NCBI GenBank assembly: GCA_938046585.1
Contig: CALIWR010000030.1
Span: 81,886-145,885 of the forward strand
Source: an uncultured Propionibacteriaceae bacterium
Lineage (GTDB): Bacteria; Actinomycetota; Actinomycetes; Propionibacteriales; Propionibacteriaceae
Reading direction: 5' to 3'
Length of the DNA stretch: 64,000 nucleotides
Positions 60,257 through 64,000 of this stretch are shown here, one piece after another. Within the stretch, counting starts at the first letter, position 1. Every line of letters starts with the position of its first letter. Made by a program: the position numbers and the translations under genes. The notes under the pieces are model-generated. The model saw only the letters and a list, made by a program, of their open reading frames with translations. It was not told where the DNA came from and ran no database searches.

Positions 60257-62610
60257 CCGTCCTCACGGTCGGCATTCGAGAGCACCACGATCGACCAGGC
60301 CTGGACGTCGTGGCTGCCCTCCGCGACCGGGCCGGCCCCCGCCTCCCAGACGTTGCCGTACGGCTCGGCCTGGGTCGCGGTGTCGATCAGGATGCGCCAC
60401 GGACGCGGCGAGCTGGTCTGCGGCACGGCGAAACTGACCTGCTGGTCGGCCATGTTGATGAGCAGGCACAGGTCACCGGCGCCGGTCGCAGCGCAGTCGA
60501 TCAGGACTACCAGGCAGCGGTCTGAGCCGCTCGGATGGCCTTGGCCGTCCGGGCTGAGGAACAGGTACGAGACATCGTCGCCGCCGAGCACGGCATCCCC
60601 GTACGCCCGTTGCCGCAGGCCCGGGTGCCGCTGCCGCAGTCGGGCCACGAATGCGGTGAACCGCAGCAGCGGATTCACCCCGTCCGGGGTCAGGCCCTGG
60701 CCCAGGTTGTCGTGGTAGTGTAGGTCGGGATGGTCTGGGTCGACCGGCACCTGCTGGGGGGCGTTGCTGCCGGCCATCGCCCAGTTGTTCCAGATCCCGA
60801 TCGTGTCGATGCACCACGGGTTGTTGTTGCCGTTCTGGGTGCGGCCGTACTCATCGCCGGAGACGATCATCGGCACCCCGCGCGACAGGTAGAGCAAGGT
60901 CAGGAAGTTCCGGATTCGCTGCCGGCGCAGGGCGTGGTCGCCGCCGGAATCCCACGACAGGTTGGCGTCGGATCCGCCGTCGGACGGGCCGAACGGGTAC
61001 GGCTGGTCGTTGACCTTGCCGTTGTAGCTGACCAGGTCGGCCAGGGTGAAACCATCGTGGGCCGTGATGAAGTTGATCGACCGCTGTGGGCCTCCCTGGT
61101 CGTTGAAATGGGCATAGTCCCCGTTCACCATGTCGATGACCTCGCCGACGTTGCCGTCGCCCTTGAGGAAGGCCCGCACCGAATCCCGGTAGCGGCCATT
61201 CCACTCGCCCCAGCCGGACGGGAAGCTGCCGACCTCGTAACCCCACAGGTCCCAGGCCTCCGCGATCACCTCAAGCTGGCGTTCGGCTGCCAGATCCCGG
61301 ATCTGCAGCAGCAGCGGATGCTGCTGGAAGAACCGCCGCTGCTGGTCCCAGTTGGTGCGTTCGAAGGCGTTCGGGGTCCGGCCCAGGACCGGGGCCAGGT
61401 CGAATCGGAAACCGTCGACGCCCATCACATCGGCCCAGTAGGTGAGCGAGTCGACCACCAGCTGCTGGGTGGCGGCGACCGAGAAGTTGAGCTGGTTGGA
61501 GCAGCCGGTGGCCCCGTCGACCAGCAGCTGCTGGTCCGACAGCACGTAGTAGTCGCTGGTGGCGAAACCGCCGAGGCTGACAAAGCCGGTGGTGTCAGCG
61601 CGCCCGGCCCAGTTCCCGCCCTCGGCGGAATGGTTGTACACCACGTCGAGGTAGACCTCCAGGCCGGCGTCGTGGAAGGCCTGCACCATCTGTTTGAACT
61701 CCCGGGTCGGCCCGCCCGGCGAGCGGTCATGGGCGTAGCGGCGGTTCGGGGCGAAATAGGCGAGGGTCTGATATCCCCAGAAATTCGCCAGCTGAGGGTG
61801 GCTGGAATCGGTCGAAGTGTTGGTCTCGTGGACCGGCAACAATTCGATAGTGGTGATTCCCAGCGCTTTCAGGTACGGCGCCAGATACGCTGCGCCGGCA
61901 TACGTGCCGCGCAATTCGTCGGGCACGTCGACCACCTGCTCGAAGCCGGGCTGGTGTGACAGGAGCCGGTGCAGCCGGGCCGAGCTCGGATGCTGAGTCA
62001 GGGAGCGGATGTGAGCCTCGTAGATCGCGGATTGTTCTGGGGCCAGCCGGGGCCGGGGCGCGGTCCAGGGCTGGTCGGCGATCACGATCCCCTTCGGGAC
62101 GAGGCGCCCGGTGTCGTGTTCGCGTCGGGCCCGCCCGGCGTACTCCTCCGACCCGGTCCCGAAGATCCCCTGGTCGCCGCCGGCCTGCTCGATCTGTTCC
62201 GAGAGCAGGGTGTGGCTGATCTCACGGGCGTACGGGTCGAAGAGCACCTTGTTGGGGTTGAACCGGTTCCCGTTGTCGTCGATGTCGCTGATGAACCCGG
62301 CCGCTGAGCCGCCGCGGGCCCAGGCCGGGTCGTACGGCCAGTTCGGACCCCAGCAACGAAAGCCGTACAGACTGCCCTCCGCGACCCCGGACAAGACTGC
62401 CCGCCAGATGCCGCGCGGATCCTTGGCCATCGGGTACGAGGCATACGCATCAACACCGGTGGCCTGCTCGTACAACTCCAGCTCGACTCGGGTGGCGGCC
62501 GGGGCGTAGACGGCGAAGGTCACCTGGCCCTCGTCCACCCGGGCGCCGAGACCGAAACTGGCGCTGGCCCAGGAGTCAGGGGCGACGGGAGTCGGAATCG
62601 GGGTGTTCAT
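60253..62610 (-). CDS. glgX: Glycogen debranching enzyme (GlgX-type GH13)
   Basis: The protein has 785 residues from ATG 62610. An N-terminal CBM48 region (SFGLGARVDEGQVTFAVYAPAATRVELELYE) precedes the GH13 barrel. Catalytic residues lie in VDGFRFDLAPVL (nucleophile Asp), EVIAEAWDLWGY (acid/base Glu) and NFITAHDGFTLADL (third Asp). The C-terminal beta domain ends near FAVPQTSSPRPWRILID. GlgX cuts alpha-1,6 branches of glycogen after phosphorylase trimming. No other glycogen genes lie here. The length is near the family norm. A longer upstream start is possible but unsupported. Confidence 0.94.
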   Translation of the reverse strand: MNTPIPTPVAPDSWASASFGLGARVDEGQVTFAVYAPAATRVELELYEQATGVDAYASYPMAKDPRGIWRAVLSGVAEGSLYGFRCWGPNWPYDPAWARGGSAAGFISDIDDNGNRFNPNKVLFDPYAREISHTLLSEQIEQAGGDQGIFGTGSEEYAGRARREHDTGRLVPKGIVIADQPWTAPRPRLAPEQSAIYEAHIRSLTQHPSSARLHRLLSHQPGFEQVVDVPDELRGTYAGAAYLAPYLKALGITTIELLPVHETNTSTDSSHPQLANFWGYQTLAYFAPNRRYAHDRSPGGPTREFKQMVQAFHDAGLEVYLDVVYNHSAEGGNWAGRADTTGFVSLGGFATSDYYVLSDQQLLVDGATGCSNQLNFSVAATQQLVVDSLTYWADVMGVDGFRFDLAPVLGRTPNAFERTNWDQQRRFFQQHPLLLQIRDLAAERQLEVIAEAWDLWGYEVGSFPSGWGEWNGRYRDSVRAFLKGDGNVGEVIDMVNGDYAHFNDQGGPQRSINFITAHDGFTLADLVSYNGKVNDQPYPFGPSDGGSDANLSWDSGGDHALRRQRIRNFLTLLYLSRGVPMIVSGDEYGRTQNGNNNPWCIDTIGIWNNWAMAGSNAPQQVPVDPDHPDLHYHDNLGQGLTPDGVNPLLRFTAFVARLRQRHPGLRQRAYGDAVLGGDDVSYLFLSPDGQGHPSGSDRCLVVLIDCAATGAGDLCLLINMADQQVSFAVPQTSSPRPWRILIDTATQAEPYGNVWEAGAGPVAEGSHDVQAWSIVVLSNADREDG

Positions 62611-62725
62611 TAGCCCAGCCTGACACCTCGGACCCCATTCTCGCCACTCCACGGCCGCAGCATGTGTCTGCGCCGCCGCGCCATAGCAGGGTATGACCCG
62701 CGACCGCAGCCCATGATCGGCCCCG

Positions 62726-63691
62726 TCAGCGTACGGTCAGGGTCACCACCAGGCCCCGGTGGTCGCTGCCTTCCACCTCGAAGGCGGTCACCGTGGTCGC
62801 GGTCACCCGGGAGTTCACCAGGACGTGGTCGATCGCGATCACCGGCGGGACCGGATCGGTCTCGGTGCTGAACGTCGGCAGCCAGCCGGCCCCGGCCTGA
62901 TCGGCCGCGTCGGTCAGACCGGCGCGCAGCAGCCGCCGTACGGTGAGGTGTTCCAGGGTGGCGTTGAGGTCGCCGGCGACGACCACCGGCTGGCCCTGGT
63001 GGCGCAGCACTGCGTCTCGGATCAGCTGTGGCTCCTGCGCCCAGGCCGCGGCGCCGGACAGGGGGTTCACCGGGTGTGCCGCCACCAGGACCACCGAGCC
63101 GTTGGGCCGGCTGACCCGGACCACATGGTTGCCGAAGGTGGTGGTGAGATGTTCCAGCTCGGTGACCGGGGTCCGGCTGAGGACGATCGTCCCGGCGGCC
63201 GAGGTCCCGTTCGGATCGGAGGAACCAGCCCGGTACGGGTAGCCCGCCAGCCCTTCCCGGGCCCGGTTCAGGAAGGCGTCGGTGACTTCGGTGAACACCA
63301 GGACATCCGGCTGTTCTCGGGCGACCACGGCCGCGACCTGTCCCGGGTCACCCCGCCCGTACTGCAGGTTCAGCGCCAGCAGCCGCAGCGGTTCCCCGTT
63401 CGGCTCGGGGGGCCGGTGCGGAAGGTACGGCAGGGCCCAGCAGATCTGGGCGACCAGTCCGACCCCGACCGGCACCGCCCACCATCGGCCTCGGCCCCGG
63501 CCACATCCGATCACCGCCACCAGCGACACCAGCCACAGCGGTATCGCGAACGGGATGAACGAGGCCGCCATCCCCAGCAGCGCCCGGCTGGCCTGCAGCG
63601 ACGGCGCCAGGTAGAGGACTGCGAGACCGGCCGCGGGCAGGGCTGCCAGCCCTCCGATCACCAGACCAACCTGCCGCCATCTGCTCCGCAC
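62726..63691 (-). CDS. Endonuclease/exonuclease/phosphatase (EEP) family membrane protein
   Basis: The protein has 321 residues from ATG 63691. Three hydrophobic helices fill residues 8-90. The EEP catalytic domain follows: LALNLQYG (metal Asn), VLVFTEV (metal Glu), VVAAHPVNP (His), VVAGDLNAT (Asp/Asn), AIDHVLVN, and the final SDHRGLVVTL with catalytic Asp-His. Family members hydrolyse phosphodiesters in nucleic acids or lipids. Membrane attachment with an outward catalytic domain suggests an extracellular target. The substrate is not known. Confidence 0.9.
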   Translation of the reverse strand: MRSRWRQVGLVIGGLAALPAAGLAVLYLAPSLQASRALLGMAASFIPFAIPLWLVSLVAVIGCGRGRGRWWAVPVGVGLVAQICWALPYLPHRPPEPNGEPLRLLALNLQYGRGDPGQVAAVVAREQPDVLVFTEVTDAFLNRAREGLAGYPYRAGSSDPNGTSAAGTIVLSRTPVTELEHLTTTFGNHVVRVSRPNGSVVLVAAHPVNPLSGAAAWAQEPQLIRDAVLRHQGQPVVVAGDLNATLEHLTVRRLLRAGLTDAADQAGAGWLPTFSTETDPVPPVIAIDHVLVNSRVTATTVTAFEVEGSDHRGLVVTLTVR

Positions 63692-63785
63692 CGCTCCAGG
63701 GTGCCAGACCCCACCGAGCCCTCCCGCCGATCTGGCCGTTCCGGTCGTATGTGACGCGAACGCTCGACAGCTCCGCTAGGGTGGT

Positions 63786-63874
63786 CAGCGCCCCCTACCT
63801 CGTGGGATGGAGAGCGGGACCGCCGGCCGCCCAGCTCCCCCCCTGCAGCGCCCCCTACCTCGTGGGATGGAGAG
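63786..63874. CRISPR. Two perfect 29-bp direct repeats with 31-bp spacer (CRISPR-like or duplicated leader)
   Basis: An identical 29-base unit occurs at 63786-63814 and 63846-63874, separated by 31 unrelated bases, a period of 60. It contains GCGCCCCCTACCTCG then TGGGATGGAGAG, which partly aligns with the GC-rich type I-E repeat layout (GxxCCCC..GGGATG). No third copy follows within the window, and no cas genes are seen. The second copy ends in GGAGAG 4 bases before the ATG at 63879. A duplicated 5' leader carrying the ribosome site is therefore an equally good reading. Confidence 0.4.
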
Positions 63875-63878
63875 TCAG

Positions 63879-63962
63879 ATGAGCACCGACATCCAGTTCG
63901 ATCCAGTCGCTGCGAGGCGCACCGCCGGTGGCATGGCTCTGATCGCGATGACGCAGGTGTGA
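63879..63962 (+). CDS. Possible 27-residue peptide or leader reading frame
   Basis: ATG 63879, 6 bases after GGAG, opens MSTDIQFDPVAARRTAGGMA and ends LIAMTQV with TGA at 63960. The start and ribosome site are convincing, but the stop after 27 codons is unusual. A second frame, ATG 63969 (MAIMLPGEVS), runs off the window edge. It may be a leader peptide, a small gene or a frameshifted start of a longer protein. The window ends too soon to tell. Confidence 0.4.
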   Translation: MSTDIQFDPVAARRTAGGMALIAMTQV

Positions 63963-64000
63963 CCGGTCATGGCGATCATGCTTCCGGGCGAGGTGTCGTA

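Overview
The window is about 64 kb of dense, very GC-rich chromosomal DNA from an actinobacterium. Codons mostly end in G or C, GTG starts are common, and there is a dnaK-grpE-dnaJ-hspR heat-shock operon with HAIR-type operators. A four-gene sodium-pumping methylmalonyl-CoA decarboxylase-type operon and a riboswitch-controlled vitamin B12 uptake operon fit a propionate-metabolising lineage such as Propionibacteriaceae. That placement is inference. No rRNA, tRNA, phage or transposase gene was found.

Layout. 1-5.0 kb: a partial sodium:solute symporter, a large polytopic membrane protein, a lipoprotein and a 37-residue membrane peptide. 5.0-5.4 kb: intergenic DNA with a perfect hairpin and three degenerate CRISPR-like repeats. 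5.4-11.3 kb: a two-component system, a small membrane protein, MutY and a secreted subtilisin. 11.4-15.1 kb: a TPP riboswitch, ykoE-ykoD-ykoC (ECF importer) and a P-loop kinase. 15.1-19.2 kb: a DUF5107/TPR protein, a GNAT acetyltransferase, a sugar aminotransferase and a phosphoglycosyl transferase. 19.3-24.5 kb: a solute-binding lipoprotein, a GH32 fructosidase, a proline-rich membrane protein and an M4 metallopeptidase that appears fused to its own inhibitor. 24.5-28.6 kb: a 2-oxoacid dehydrogenase operon (E1alpha, E1beta, E2) facing a gamma-carbonic anhydrase. 28.8-32.4 kb: the decarboxylase operon, closed by a strong hairpin shared with leuS. 32.5-41.2 kb: leuS, an Hsp70-like gene and the heat-shock operon. 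41.3-44.1 kb: an ArsB/NhaD-type permease, a CBS protein, rhamnose mutarotase and an alpha/beta-hydrolase-fold protein lacking its nucleophile. 44.2-48.2 kb: cobalamin riboswitch, btuC, two btuF paralogues and btuD. 48.2-51.5 kb: GH3 glycosidase, HAD phosphatase and a hypothetical protein. 51.6-59.8 kb: a duplicated divergent module (secreted SGNH/TSP3/vWD protein facing a lipoprotein), with one large gene decayed. 59.9-63.7 kb: MerR regulator, glycogen debranching enzyme and an EEP-family protein. The last 0.2 kb holds two identical 29-base repeats 60 bases apart and the start of an unknown gene.

How it fits together. Methylmalonyl-CoA metabolism needs B12, which the riboswitch-controlled importer would supply. 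The decarboxylase would turn methylmalonyl-CoA decarboxylation into a sodium gradient, which the symporter at the left edge could use. The 2-oxoacid dehydrogenase needs thiamine diphosphate, and precursors of that are the likely cargo of the TPP-controlled importer. The least explained parts are the duplicated SGNH/vWD-lipoprotein module with its shared palindrome, and the two CRISPR-like repeat clusters with no cas genes nearby.
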